From Bacillus_AD sp047238185 (GTDB taxonomy: Bacteria > Bacillota > Bacilli > Bacillales > DSM-1321): a DNA stretch of 64,000 nucleotides. The stretch covers positions 496,001-560,000 of the forward strand of contig NZ_JBDFMI010000006.1 of the NCBI RefSeq assembly GCF_047238185.1. Direction: 5' to 3'. The notes under the pieces were generated by a model that saw only the letters and a list, made by a program, of their open reading frames with translations, had not been told where the DNA came from and ran no database searches. Positions 43,580-53,000 of the stretch are shown one piece after another. Each line of letters starts with the position of its first letter. Positions within the stretch are counted from its first letter, which is position 1. The position numbers and the translations under genes were made by a program.

Positions 43580-44758
43580 TTAGAATGTGCCTCCCTGAAG
43601 GACGACTTCCATATCAATCGTTCTTCCATCCCGATATATCGTTACCTTCATTTTATCTCCAATTTTCTTCTGTTCATATAAATGTGTCCGGAAGCTGGCC
43701 ATATCCGTAATTTTTTCTCCATCCATCTCAATGATGACATCATATGGCTTCATGCCTGCCTTCGCAGCTGGAGAGGATTTCTCTACATCAACAACGGCTA
43801 CGCCTTCCTTGACAGTTGCCGGCAAATGGAATGTATTCTCCCGATGGAACTGAGTCACTTCAGCGATTGGCACTAGACTAACACCTAGATACGGACGCTT
43901 CACTTCACCAAATTGCTCAATATCCTCGATGATTGGAATGACGGAATTAATCGGAATGGCCAACCCGATGCCCTCCACTTCATTCTGAGCGATTTTCATT
44001 GAATTAATGCCGACTAGCTGGCCTTTAATGTTCACAAGCGCACCGCCGCTGTTGCCGGGGTTGATTGCAGCATCCGTTTGAATGACGTCAGCATTCCAAT
44101 CGACAATGCCATCATTGTTTATATCGATTTCAATTGTCCGGTTTAACCCGGAGATGATTCCTTCCGTCACTGATCCGGAAAATTGCAGACCGAGGGGATT
44201 CCCTATTGCAATCGCTGGCTCACCGGGCTTTAGTGTATCTGAATTCCCGAATTCTGCCGTTGTTTTCACCTTTCTTCCATCTATAGAAATGACGGCCAGG
44301 TCGGTCCAAACATCGCTTCCAAGGATTTTGGCCGGCACCTTTGTACCATCAGACAATGATACCTCCAGTCTGTTGGCGCCATCAATAACATGGTGGTTGG
44401 TAATAATATAAGCTCTGCCATCTTTTATTTTATAAACCACACCAGAACCCGTGCCCGTTTCACCACCTTGGTTGAACAAGCTTGCTTCCTGTATATTGGT
44501 AATGCCGACAACAGCATCGGCTGCTTTATCAAATGCTTCTGTAACTGATGAATTTACATTATAGGCAACCTTTTGCTGAATCGATGATTCTTTTCCCGTA
44601 TCTGACCCGTACCTATTCAAAATGCTGGTTGAAGGCAAAATAAAGGCAACAAGCAATGCCCCGATCAGAACGCCTGCCAATCCCGCAAGAAAATACCCTG
44701 TTCTCTTTGGCTTTTTCTGTCTGTATCCTTCATTATAATGATCATCATAATAACCCAT
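43580..44758 (-). CDS. htrA: HtrA-like membrane serine protease
   Basis: A surface quality-control protease: cytoplasmic N-tail, one membrane helix (about residues 21-41), trypsin-like domain with His123 (NHHVID), Asp153 (WTDLAV) and Ser237 (PGNSGG), then one PDZ domain (about 290-385). 392 residues. It is the last gene downstream of the wal cluster, as yyxA (htrC) in B. subtilis, but separated from walJ by a terminator. Confidence 0.95.
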   Translation of the reverse strand: MGYYDDHYNEGYRQKKPKRTGYFLAGLAGVLIGALLVAFILPSTSILNRYGSDTGKESSIQQKVAYNVNSSVTEAFDKAADAVVGITNIQEASLFNQGGETGTGSGVVYKIKDGRAYIITNHHVIDGANRLEVSLSDGTKVPAKILGSDVWTDLAVISIDGRKVKTTAEFGNSDTLKPGEPAIAIGNPLGLQFSGSVTEGIISGLNRTIEIDINNDGIVDWNADVIQTDAAINPGNSGGALVNIKGQLVGINSMKIAQNEVEGIGLAIPINSVIPIIEDIEQFGEVKRPYLGVSLVPIAEVTQFHRENTFHLPATVKEGVAVVDVEKSSPAAKAGMKPYDVIIEMDGEKITDMASFRTHLYEQKKIGDKMKVTIYRDGRTIDMEVVLQGGTF

Positions 44759-44854
44759 ATTCTCATTCCTCTCCTATTAACAAATATAGAGTTTATTATT
44801 GTCCATTCACTATTAGTATAGCCGTATTTTACAGAATATATCTTTACTGAACAT

Positions 44855-44884
44855 AAAAAAAGAATGGGGGCTCCCCATTCTTTA
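44855..44884 (-). terminator. Terminator of walJ
   Basis: AAAGAATGGGG and CCCCATTCTTT with a 3-nt loop; on the minus strand a TTTTTTT run follows. Confidence 0.9.
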
Positions 44885-44890
44885 CACATA

Positions 44891-45685
44891 TTATACCTCT
44901 ATCAATCCAGTTGCCTTTTTTGGATCTGTATCATATAGCGAAAAGCCATCGCCAATCACAAATCCTTGATTTTCAAGCGTTTGGGCAACTGCCATCCGTG
45001 CAAGGTCCTTCATATTATTATCGAGGCTAAGGTGGGCCAGATAGATTCGTTTTGTGTTGTCGCCGATCACATCGCCCATTGCGATGGCCGCATCTTCATT
45101 GGAAACGTGGCCAACATCGCTAAGGATTCTTCTTTTGACACTCCACGGGTAACGGCCCATCCGCAGCATGCCGACATCATGATTGCTTTCAAAAATGAAG
45201 GCATCGGCATTTTTAATGACACCTTTCATCCGGTCGCTCACATAGCCTGTATCCGTCATTAGGGCCACTTTCTTGCCATCATGATGGAATGTGTAGAACA
45301 TCGGCTCTGCTGCGTCATGGGAGACGCCGAATGATTCAACATCCAGACTCCCGAATGATTTGACTGTTTCCATGTCGAACACAAATTTCTGGGCAGTCGG
45401 CACTTCCCCGATACTGCCTTCCATCGCCTGCCATGTCTTTTCATTGGCGTATACAGGCAGCTTGTACTTTCGGGCAATAACACCAAGCCCTTTAATATGG
45501 TCGCTGTGCTCATGCGTCACAAGAACAGCCGTCAGGTCCTCCATGCTTCTTCCAATCTGCTGGAACAAGCCATCCATGCCTTTTCCGCTGAATCCTGCGT
45601 CTACCAGTATCCTCTGGTCTCCCGCTTCTATATAAAATGCATTTCCCGTGCTTCCACTCGCCAAAACACTAAATTGCATAGACAT
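44891..45685 (-). CDS. walJ: Metallo-beta-lactamase fold exonuclease WalJ (YycJ)
   Basis: 264 residues; metal ligands in THEHSDHIKGLG (about 53-64), SHDA and TDTGYVS. WalJ is a double-strand DNA 5'-3' exonuclease linked to mismatch repair and to the Wal operon. The start at 45685 follows TGGAG; the GTG at 45694 is within the leader. It lies 75 nt after walI with a hairpin in between. Confidence 0.95.
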   Translation of the reverse strand: MSMQFSVLASGSTGNAFYIEAGDQRILVDAGFSGKGMDGLFQQIGRSMEDLTAVLVTHEHSDHIKGLGVIARKYKLPVYANEKTWQAMEGSIGEVPTAQKFVFDMETVKSFGSLDVESFGVSHDAAEPMFYTFHHDGKKVALMTDTGYVSDRMKGVIKNADAFIFESNHDVGMLRMGRYPWSVKRRILSDVGHVSNEDAAIAMGDVIGDNTKRIYLAHLSLDNNMKDLARMAVAQTLENQGFVIGDGFSLYDTDPKKATGLIEV

Positions 45686-45704
45686 TTTCTCCACTCCAAT
45701 GCTT

Positions 45705-45735
45705 AGACACTCAGGAAGGTATCCCCTGAGTGTCT
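45705..45735 (-). terminator. Intra-operon hairpin between walI and walJ
   Basis: AGACACTCAGG (45705-45715) and CCTGAGTGTCT (45725-45735), 11 bp. No T-run on the minus strand, so attenuation or RNA processing is more likely than full termination. Confidence 0.6.
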
Positions 45736-45759
45736 TCTTTTCTCCATTGACTTACTTTC

Positions 45760-46566
45760 CTATGGTTCCATTCCAGTTTCCAATTCAGGCTTGATCACTG
45801 AATTGGATGACAGGATTTCCCCATCAAATGCTGTAACGAACAAGTTATCTGTTTTATTTAGCTGCACCCACCATGAAGGTACAAAGATAATGCTTGAATT
45901 CTCTACATAGTAGCAATAGACAAGCTCTACATTTGTGATTTTGCTCTTAGCCGGGATATTTCCGTTCTTGTAGAGCACCTCAATCGCCTTAATGGCGTCC
46001 TGCAAATCTTCTTTTCCTTCATTTGGCTCAATATCCTCGAGATAGGTCTGCTTGTATGCAAGAATTTCATTTTTATCATTCATGAACAATTCAAGCTTGG
46101 CAAAATAATTTTTAACGAACATCTTCCCTTTATAGGTCTGATAATACACCAGGCTATTATTCTGTTTGTCTTTTCCGAAGTATTTATAATGCTCTCCGTA
46201 AAGGACATTACCTTTTACAAATGCATCCGCCTCAGAATGATCCTTTTCACCGACCGGCAAGGGTGTATTCAATTCAACAGACAGTATATTGCCTTCGGGG
46301 TTAATAGTCGATTGGTTTTGAAGCTTAAGCTTCTTTGTATCATCCTTTGAAAAAACCTTCCTCTTGGTGGATATATATTGGTCCGTCCCGGTCTTCTTCG
46401 GCAAGGTCGTATATTGAATATCATTTTCCTTCAAGTTATCTTCAATGGAAGATTCCGATAGATATTCATATTGAGTGCTTTTTTTACTGATATATTGGTG
46501 GAGAAGAAAGACATCCAGTACGAGAAAGACGATAATGAAAATTGTTTTAGTTTTGCTCCAATCCAT
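45760..46566 (-). CDS. walI: WalI (YycI), regulator of WalK
   Basis: 268 residues: N-terminal membrane anchor (TKTIFIIVFLVLDVFLLHQYI, about 6-26) and an extracytoplasmic YycI domain. With WalH it forms a membrane complex that restrains the WalK kinase. It overlaps walH by 20 nt, indicating coupled translation. Confidence 0.95.
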   Translation of the reverse strand: MDWSKTKTIFIIVFLVLDVFLLHQYISKKSTQYEYLSESSIEDNLKENDIQYTTLPKKTGTDQYISTKRKVFSKDDTKKLKLQNQSTINPEGNILSVELNTPLPVGEKDHSEADAFVKGNVLYGEHYKYFGKDKQNNSLVYYQTYKGKMFVKNYFAKLELFMNDKNEILAYKQTYLEDIEPNEGKEDLQDAIKAIEVLYKNGNIPAKSKITNVELVYCYYVENSSIIFVPSWWVQLNKTDNLFVTAFDGEILSSNSVIKPELETGMEP

Positions 46567-47899
46567 TCATACGCCCTCCCGACATGCTTAAAATTTCTTC
46601 CTTGTCTGTCTCCACTTGCTTCCATTCACCATTGACTTTATAGAACCAAGCAGGTTTCAAGACGATATAAAGTGTCTGATCATTCTTTTTCTGCAGCTCG
46701 TAACCGATCGTCAATCCTTCTAAGTTATCCAAGTCCACATTATTTCTGGTCAATGTCTGAAGGATGGAAGTCCCTGACGGTATCGTAACTGGGTCCTGGT
46801 GAGAATCATAAACGGATCCAAGATTAAAAGTCGGACGCTGGTATTGGCTGATTTCATTTTTTCCCCATACTTCTTTTATTTCCGACATGCCATCCTCATT
46901 GAATACCGGCAGGCTGTTCATGTATAGACGGAATTTCGTTTTATAGGCCTTTTCATCAACTTCAAAGAAACGGTACCCATTCTCCCAGCCGGCATGGTCA
47001 TTCATATAGCTAATGCTTCTATCGATCAACTCAGAAGGGATCGGCTCATACAGGTTATTGTAAATCAGATTCTCATAAATTAAGATCAGCGACTCATTGT
47101 ACACGTTCATGACACTTCTTCCGTTTGAATAGGAATATTGCTCTCCGAATGGCGTATGCTTCTTCGTCACATTGTTGGGCTCGGAAAATAGTGCATTCTT
47201 AAAGTCAGTAGAACTAATTTTATCAATGAAATACTTAGATTTATTCACCTGTAATGAATTAGCCGGAATATACATATTTTTATTCTTCACATTGATCATG
47301 GTTTTCATATCCGAACTATTTCGCACTTCCTTCAATTTCTTCTGGAAGTCAGCAATATTCTTATTATCGCCCACATTCATCCTAATAATGGACATATCAG
47401 TGGTCGACAAAAAATAAACATAGTTTTCTTGGCTATTCCCTGTTAGAGTAGGCAGCAGCAGACGGTCAAACTCGAAATCAGGTAACTCTTTGCCATTTAC
47501 ACTCAATTCTTTTTTATACAAAGAAAAGGAAACATCATCAGGAAAAATAAATTCAGCCATTCCATCTTTATGAGAAAAGTCTTTAAACTGCTCTGGATTG
47601 ATATTCTTCAATTGTTGGAAACCATAAAACTGCCAATTTTGCATTTGCATAATCAGGCTGCTAATTACATGTTCAGAATACGTCCCCAGATGGCCATTTT
47701 CATTGTGATAGATCAACTGAGACGGTTTAAAGATATCAGACATATTTTCAATTTTGCTGGAAATAGCTACGTTATTGATATAATCATTGGTATTGATTTC
47801 TTTAATATTGGGGGAATAGGTCCAGATATTCCAAGTCATTAATGCACTGAACAGCACTAAAAATGTAAGAACGATTGTTTTTATTCCTTCTTTATTCAT
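46547..47899 (-). CDS. walH: WalH (YycH), regulator of WalK
   Basis: 450 residues with one N-terminal membrane helix (IKTIVLTFLVLFSALMTW) and three extracytoplasmic YycH domains. The ATG at 47899 overlaps the walK stop (ATGA), preferred over the GTG two codons upstream. Confidence 0.95.
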   Translation of the reverse strand: MNKEGIKTIVLTFLVLFSALMTWNIWTYSPNIKEINTNDYINNVAISSKIENMSDIFKPSQLIYHNENGHLGTYSEHVISSLIMQMQNWQFYGFQQLKNINPEQFKDFSHKDGMAEFIFPDDVSFSLYKKELSVNGKELPDFEFDRLLLPTLTGNSQENYVYFLSTTDMSIIRMNVGDNKNIADFQKKLKEVRNSSDMKTMINVKNKNMYIPANSLQVNKSKYFIDKISSTDFKNALFSEPNNVTKKHTPFGEQYSYSNGRSVMNVYNESLILIYENLIYNNLYEPIPSELIDRSISYMNDHAGWENGYRFFEVDEKAYKTKFRLYMNSLPVFNEDGMSEIKEVWGKNEISQYQRPTFNLGSVYDSHQDPVTIPSGTSILQTLTRNNVDLDNLEGLTIGYELQKKNDQTLYIVLKPAWFYKVNGEWKQVETDKEEILSMSGGRMNGLEQN

Positions 47900-49725
47900 T
47901 CCCACTCATCCTCTTGATCTTCGTAAGGTAGCGTGAAGAAAATGGTTGTTCCTTTTCCTTCTATGCTTCTGGCCCAGATGCTCCCCCCATGAGCAACGAC
48001 CATTTCCTTGGCAATAGCGAGTCCAAGGCCTGTCCCGCCTAGATTTCTTGTCCGGGCTTTATCCACACGATAGAAACGGTCGAATATTTTTTCCAGCTTA
48101 TCCTTTGGAATGCCCACTCCTTCATCCTCTATGCTGATTTCGATACTTTTCTCCAGCTCTCTTAAACGGAACGTCAACTGGCCGCCCTCCGGTGAATACT
48201 TGATCGAATTCGAGATTGTATTATATAAAACCTGTGTGATTTTATCTTCATCAATTTCGACGAAAATCGCTTTTCGCGGAATGATTCGTTTAAATGTAAT
48301 ATGGCCTTCCTTGCCCATTTCAAAACGGTCGATGATTTGATTGAAGAATTCACTGAAGTTCACCCAATCCTTCTTCAAGCGGTAATCTTTGCTATCCATT
48401 TTCGAAAGTTGGAGCAAATCATTGACCAGGCGGATCATCCGCTCTGTTTCATTTTGGGTGACATTCAGGAAGTTCGGCGCCAAATTCTCATCCTTCCAAG
48501 CTCCATCGGCAAGCGCCTCCAGATAGCTTCTCATCGTCGTCAAAGGCGTTCTTAACTCATGCGATACATTGGCAACGAATTCTCGGCGCTCCAAATCGAT
48601 TTTTTCTTGATCAGTAATATCATGCAGAACGGTGATCAAGCCGTTCACAAACCCCGTTTCCTTTTGGATGACAGAAAAATTGGCACGTAAAATATAGTGT
48701 TCTTCATCAGTGCTGAAATCCAGATTCAGCGACTCCTGCTGCGCCAAAAGGTCTTCAAACGTATAATCATCCTCCACGCCCAACAGTGAAACAATCGGCA
48801 TGGAAAGCACAGTTTCACGTGAAACGTTCAACAACTGCGCAGCCGGTTCATTAATCAAAATGACGCGGCCCTTCCGGTCAGTCGCAATAACGCCATCTGT
48901 CATAAAGGCAAGTACAGATGAAAGCTTCCTTCTCTCCCCTTCCGTGGTTGCCTGCAGATCCTGCAGTTTTTTCGTCAGGGAATTGAATGTCATGGCAAGT
49001 TGGCCGATTTCATCATCACCATATTTCCTTACTTTACGGGTAAAATTACCTTTTGCCATAGCTAGCGCCTGGCGTTTCATATCCGCCATCGGGCGGGTAA
49101 TCGTTTGGGCAAGTAGAATGCCAAGAACTGCTGTGACACCAAGTGCAATAGCCGTTCCAGTCGCAAAGATTTTATTGATTTCACGGAGCTGTACAAATAC
49201 ATTTTCAATCTTGGCGATCAAATAAATAGACCCTTCTTTACGGCCGGTTTTATTATCGGGATCAGACAGGATTGGCATGGATAGAACCCAAATACGTTTA
49301 TTAGTCCTACCGTCTATGAATACTTTACTAGATTCGATTTCCATCTTGGTCATCGGTTCCTTGACCCGTTTATCAATAATCCCTTTATTATCAATATCCG
49401 ATGTAGCCAGGATTTTATTGTTTACATCCAGTATCCGTACTTCTGAAATATCATCCGAATCCGCCTTGAAGTCCTGCAGCACTTTTTGCAGGTCGTCATT
49501 CAATTGGGCAGTATCTTTATCCCGAGATTTGGCAAGTTCAGCCTTCACGTTATAGGCTAATAGATTGACCTTCTCTTTAATGGAATTCTGAAAGTTATTG
49601 ACCATGCTCTTCTCTAGGCGGTCGACAAAATACACACCGATTATTTGCATGGCGACCAGAATGAGCAAAACATAAATCAATACAAATTTCATATGGATGG
49701 AACGGAAAAAACCTACTCTTTTCAT
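47896..49725 (-). CDS. walK: Sensor histidine kinase WalK (YycG)
   Basis: 609 residues: membrane helix (13-33), extracytoplasmic PAS-like domain (about 40-182), second helix (about 183-205), HAMP, PAS (about 265-370), then the HisKA domain with phospho-acceptor His389 (FVANVSHELRTPL) and HATPase motifs. It phosphorylates WalR to control cell-wall metabolism. It begins 7 nt after walR. Confidence 0.97.
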   Translation of the reverse strand: MKRVGFFRSIHMKFVLIYVLLILVAMQIIGVYFVDRLEKSMVNNFQNSIKEKVNLLAYNVKAELAKSRDKDTAQLNDDLQKVLQDFKADSDDISEVRILDVNNKILATSDIDNKGIIDKRVKEPMTKMEIESSKVFIDGRTNKRIWVLSMPILSDPDNKTGRKEGSIYLIAKIENVFVQLREINKIFATGTAIALGVTAVLGILLAQTITRPMADMKRQALAMAKGNFTRKVRKYGDDEIGQLAMTFNSLTKKLQDLQATTEGERRKLSSVLAFMTDGVIATDRKGRVILINEPAAQLLNVSRETVLSMPIVSLLGVEDDYTFEDLLAQQESLNLDFSTDEEHYILRANFSVIQKETGFVNGLITVLHDITDQEKIDLERREFVANVSHELRTPLTTMRSYLEALADGAWKDENLAPNFLNVTQNETERMIRLVNDLLQLSKMDSKDYRLKKDWVNFSEFFNQIIDRFEMGKEGHITFKRIIPRKAIFVEIDEDKITQVLYNTISNSIKYSPEGGQLTFRLRELEKSIEISIEDEGVGIPKDKLEKIFDRFYRVDKARTRNLGGTGLGLAIAKEMVVAHGGSIWARSIEGKGTTIFFTLPYEDQEDEWE

Positions 49726-49732
49726 GAATGTA

Positions 49733-50443
49733 TTACTCCTGTTCAGGATTACGTAAGTAGTAGCCTACTCCTCTTCTTGTTACAATCCAGCCCGGATGGC
49801 TCGGATTATCCTCAATCTTTTCACGAAGCCTTCTGACAGTAACATCGACTGTCCGGACATCGCCATAGTAGTCATAGCCCCACACCGTTTGAAGCAAATG
49901 TTCACGTGTCATGACTTGTCCAATATGTTTTGCTAGATAATGGAGAAGTTCGAATTCACGGTGCGTCAATTCAATCGTTTCTCCTCGCTTCGATACAATA
50001 TAAGCATCAGGATGGATGGTTAATGATCCAACCGTAATCTCTTTATTTTCCTCATCTTCTGTACTTTGGTTCGTAAGCGTAAGCTGCCGTCTGAGATTTG
50101 CTTTCACCCTAGCCAGCAATTCACGCGTGCTGAATGGCTTTGTTACATAGTCATCTGCACCAAGCTCTAATCCAAGAACCTTATCGATTTCGGAATCCTT
50201 TGCCGTCAACATAATGATCGGTGTATCGTACTTTTTCCGGACTTCCCGGCATACTTCCATGCCATCACGGCCAGGAAGCATAATATCAAGAAGAATCAAT
50301 TCAGGCTGTACTTCTTCTACCATTTCCAACGCTTCATTGCCATCATAGGCGCAATAAACGTTAAATCCCTCTTTTTTCAAGTTAAACTCAATAATATCCG
50401 CAATCGGTTTTTCATCGTCTACAACAAGGATCTTTTTCTCCAT
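49733..50443 (-). CDS. walR: Response regulator WalR (YycF)
   Basis: 236 residues: receiver domain with Asp53 (LLDIMLPG) and an OmpR-type winged HTH (LTHREFELLHYLAKH ... VDVTVRRLREKIEDNPSHP). Essential regulator of cell-wall hydrolases in Firmicutes. The start at 50443 follows AAGGAG. It leads the walRKHIJ operon. Confidence 0.98.
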   Translation of the reverse strand: MEKKILVVDDEKPIADIIEFNLKKEGFNVYCAYDGNEALEMVEEVQPELILLDIMLPGRDGMEVCREVRKKYDTPIIMLTAKDSEIDKVLGLELGADDYVTKPFSTRELLARVKANLRRQLTLTNQSTEDEENKEITVGSLTIHPDAYIVSKRGETIELTHREFELLHYLAKHIGQVMTREHLLQTVWGYDYYGDVRTVDVTVRRLREKIEDNPSHPGWIVTRRGVGYYLRNPEQE

Positions 50444-50573
50444 TATAAAATCTCCTTCTATTTTAAAATTCATCTATATTTCGTTCATTGTTATTTCATT
50501 TGAGCAGTCTCTCTCTAATACTTTATCATGTTGGCAATTGTAATTCACCTTTTTGGACAGTAATCTTACATGG

Positions 50574-50607
50574 AAAAAACCTTCGGCTTTCTTGCCGAAG
50601 GTTTTTT
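50574..50607 (-). terminator. Terminator of the M23 peptidase gene
   Basis: CCTTCGGC (50580-50587) and GCCGAAGG (50594-50601) flanked by A6 and T6; it begins at the stop codon of the M23 gene. Confidence 0.9.
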
Positions 50608-52034
50608 CAATTCAAATAAGACAGCGGGTTCATTAGTTTTCCGTTTTGGTACACTTCAAAATGAAGATGAATACCGGTTGAATCTCCAGTTGAACCCATA
50701 ATCCCGATCTTGGATCCTGCCGCAACGATTTGCCCCTTTGCAACATCAATGGATGCTAAATGGGCATAGACTGTTTTCATGCCATTCCCATGATCAATTT
50801 CAATTTTATTGCCGTATCCTCCGTTTACCCCCGCAAAGACAACTACTCCATTATCAGCTGCTTTAATGGTACGGTCGGTCGGCCGGGCGATATCAATGCC
50901 CTTATGCATTTTGCCCCAGCGATAGCCAGTTTCGCTTGAAATATAGCCGCCGATGGTCGGGCGCACTAGCTTCCCGGTTCCTACTGATGGCTTGTTCTTA
51001 GTCCCTTTCAGTACCTTTTCAGTTACTGGCTGCTGAGCAACATGTTCAGATAACGTTTCTTGGAAAACTTGTTTTCCATTCACCTGTTTAATCAAATACC
51101 TCGTTTTCTTGATTCCGCTCTTACCGGCCTGCTGTACTTTTATTTCATTTCTGTACAGGCGGTCTGTCATTTGGACCTCACGTTGATATGGGATTGGCGT
51201 TTGACGGACAACTTCCCGGTCAACTGTGACCTCAAGCAATGGATTGGTAGTCATCACCTTTACCGTGTCTCCTTCAGACAGGTCCATATCGCCTTTGCTC
51301 TTTTTATTCCAGCCTAATAAGCCCTTCGCCGTTGTCCCATAAGTTTCAGCAATTCCAGGAAGCGTATCGCCTGGCTTGACTATATAATCGATTTCCTTCC
51401 GTTCAGTGCTATTCAAAAGATCCAGGCCCTGTTTAACCTGAATAATTTGGTCTGGTTTAACAGGCTCCTCTTCCACTACTAAATCCTTCGAAAAATGAAT
51501 CGCGCTTATATGCGATTCCTGGCTCGAAGGATCTGTTTGGCTCTTTTCATTTTGATGAAACTGAACCAGTTCATCTTTATCTACATATTGCAATAGATAT
51601 TGGTACAATAACTGCTCTGCTTCCTTTTGCGTGGAAACATATAACGCAGGTATATTATTCAACTTAATCGCATGTGCAATCATTTCTATTTCAACATCCG
51701 TTTTCAGCTGCTCCAATACGGATGGAGCTAGAACCTGATCGCTAAATACTTCTTCAGGAATGAAGCTTATATCTTGATCTATTTCAAAAACCCGTTCTGG
51801 ATTTTGTTTCTTGGCTGATTCAAGCTTTTGTTCAAGAATATGGTCCAACTCAGCTTTATCCTTGGAGTCGATGTCGCCGATATATTGATCATGGTTGTAT
51901 ACATGGTAAATGGTTTTCAAATCTGTTATTCCATCGGCAGAAGCCGCTGATTGAAGGGATAACCCGAAAAATGCTGTAGTGAATAAAAGCGCTTTTCCTA
52001 TTCCATTCATTGTGCTTTTTTTCCTAATAGCCAT
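50607..52034 (-). CDS. Secreted cell-wall hydrolase with LysM, G5 and M23 domains
   Basis: 475 residues: signal peptide (about 1-30, ending AASA), a long alpha-helical region, LysM (YIVKPGDTLPGIAETYG, about 225-270), G5 domain (about 278-352), and a C-terminal M23 endopeptidase with HKGID and HLHFE zinc ligands. It should cleave peptidoglycan cross-bridges. The start at 52034 follows GGGAGGA. Its position directly upstream of walR makes it a natural candidate for WalR control, but I did not find the paired WalR motif upstream. Confidence 0.93.
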   Translation of the reverse strand: MAIRKKSTMNGIGKALLFTTAFFGLSLQSAASADGITDLKTIYHVYNHDQYIGDIDSKDKAELDHILEQKLESAKKQNPERVFEIDQDISFIPEEVFSDQVLAPSVLEQLKTDVEIEMIAHAIKLNNIPALYVSTQKEAEQLLYQYLLQYVDKDELVQFHQNEKSQTDPSSQESHISAIHFSKDLVVEEEPVKPDQIIQVKQGLDLLNSTERKEIDYIVKPGDTLPGIAETYGTTAKGLLGWNKKSKGDMDLSEGDTVKVMTTNPLLEVTVDREVVRQTPIPYQREVQMTDRLYRNEIKVQQAGKSGIKKTRYLIKQVNGKQVFQETLSEHVAQQPVTEKVLKGTKNKPSVGTGKLVRPTIGGYISSETGYRWGKMHKGIDIARPTDRTIKAADNGVVVFAGVNGGYGNKIEIDHGNGMKTVYAHLASIDVAKGQIVAAGSKIGIMGSTGDSTGIHLHFEVYQNGKLMNPLSYLN

Positions 52035-52094
52035 ATCAATTCCTCCCTGGCTGCTAACTTTCCGGCCAAAATAAAGAAGCCATGCAATAGGCAA

Positions 52095-52342
52095 TGGCTT
52101 TCTTTTTCAGCTTCATATAATGTATCATATAAATCCGCAAAAATAGGATTCGTCTTTATACTGTAATAGAACTGTATCATTCATAGAAATGACTTCATCC
52201 TTTTCCAGTTACATCTAAAAAATTGGCGTTTTTATGATAAATAAACCCATTTATTTGGAAAAAATCTGCATGAATGTTACAACGGACACACGCTATATCA
52301 AGAAGCCGCCCATTGCTAAGGCATCATGGCAAAAAGATAAAA
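52095..52342. other. Intergenic region before the tRNA cluster
   Basis: No open frame with a ribosome site. It contains the promoter region of the M23 gene and ends at the tRNA terminator. Confidence 0.5.
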
Positions 52343-52368
52343 TAAAAACGCCTACTGAATAGGCGTTG
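52343..52368 (-). terminator. Terminator of the tRNA operon
   Basis: On the minus strand AACGCCTA pairs with TAGGCGTT followed by TTTATTTT. Confidence 0.88.
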
Positions 52369-52382
52369 GATAAAGATTAGGA

Positions 52383-52455
52383 TGGCTCAGGACGGAATCG
52401 AACCGCCGACACAAGGATTTTCAGTCCTTTGCTCTACCGACTGAGCTACTGAGCC
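52383..52455 (-). tRNA. tRNA-Phe (GAA)
   Basis: Acceptor GGCTCAG/CTGAGCC, anticodon GAA in GACTGAAAATC, T arm GGTTCGATTCC. No encoded CCA. Confidence 0.97.
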
Positions 52456-52461
52456 AAATAA

Positions 52462-52537
52462 TGGCGGTCCCGACGGGAATCGAACCCGCGATCTCCTGCG
52501 TGACAGGCAGGCATGTTAACCGCTACACCACGGGACC
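52462..52537 (-). tRNA. tRNA-Asp (GTC)
   Basis: Acceptor GGTCCCG/CGGGACC, anticodon GTC in CCTGTCACG. CCA is encoded. Confidence 0.97.
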
Positions 52538-52611
52538 ACAAACTTACTATATATAAAGTGAAAATCAATATGTCTAATCTCTTTTGCTTTTCACTAATTT
52601 TAATCGAAAAG

Positions 52612-52683
52612 TGACCCGTACGGGATTCGAACCCGTGTTACCGCCGTGAAAGGGCGGTGTCTTAACCGCTTGACCAACGGGCC
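52612..52683 (-). tRNA. tRNA-Glu (TTC)
   Basis: Acceptor GGCCCGT/ACGGGTC, anticodon TTC in CCTTTCACG. No encoded CCA. Confidence 0.97.
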
Positions 52684-52692
52684 TAAATTCAA

Positions 52693-52768
52693 TGGTGAGC
52701 CATGAAGGATTCGAACCTTCGACCCTCTGATTAAAAGTCAGATGCTCTACCAACTGAGCTAATGGCTC
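52693..52768 (-). tRNA. tRNA-Lys (TTT)
   Basis: Acceptor GAGCCAT/ATGGCTC, anticodon TTT in GACTTTTAATC. CCA is encoded. First gene of the minus-strand cluster Lys-Glu-Asp-Phe. Confidence 0.97.
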
Positions 52769-52957
52769 ATTCTGTTTTGCCGCTTTTATCTCTCAGCGAC
52801 GTTTTTAATAGTATCATATACTTCTACTCTATGGCAATATATTTTTCAAAAAAAATATATTCAAACAATTTAATCGGTTGGATAGACTATGAACCTTCCT
52901 TAAAAATACTCAAACAAATACCTTTTCGAAGCTTCGCATAAGCCTGCAAGAACATAT

Positions 52958-52990
52958 AAAATCCCCGCCTATATTAGACTTGGCGGGGAC
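52958..52990 (-). terminator. Terminator of purA
   Basis: On the minus strand TCCCCGCC pairs with GGCGGGGA followed by TTTTA. Confidence 0.85.
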
Positions 52991-53000
52991 TTATCTAAAC

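Noticed and set aside
48059..48067. TTATCCACA DnaA box within walK
   Set aside because: A single box inside a coding region is expected by chance and is isolated from the cluster at 43123-43545.
50444..52340. WalR binding motif upstream of walR and the M23 gene
   Set aside because: Single TGTAA-like words occur but no pair with the required 5-nt spacing was found.
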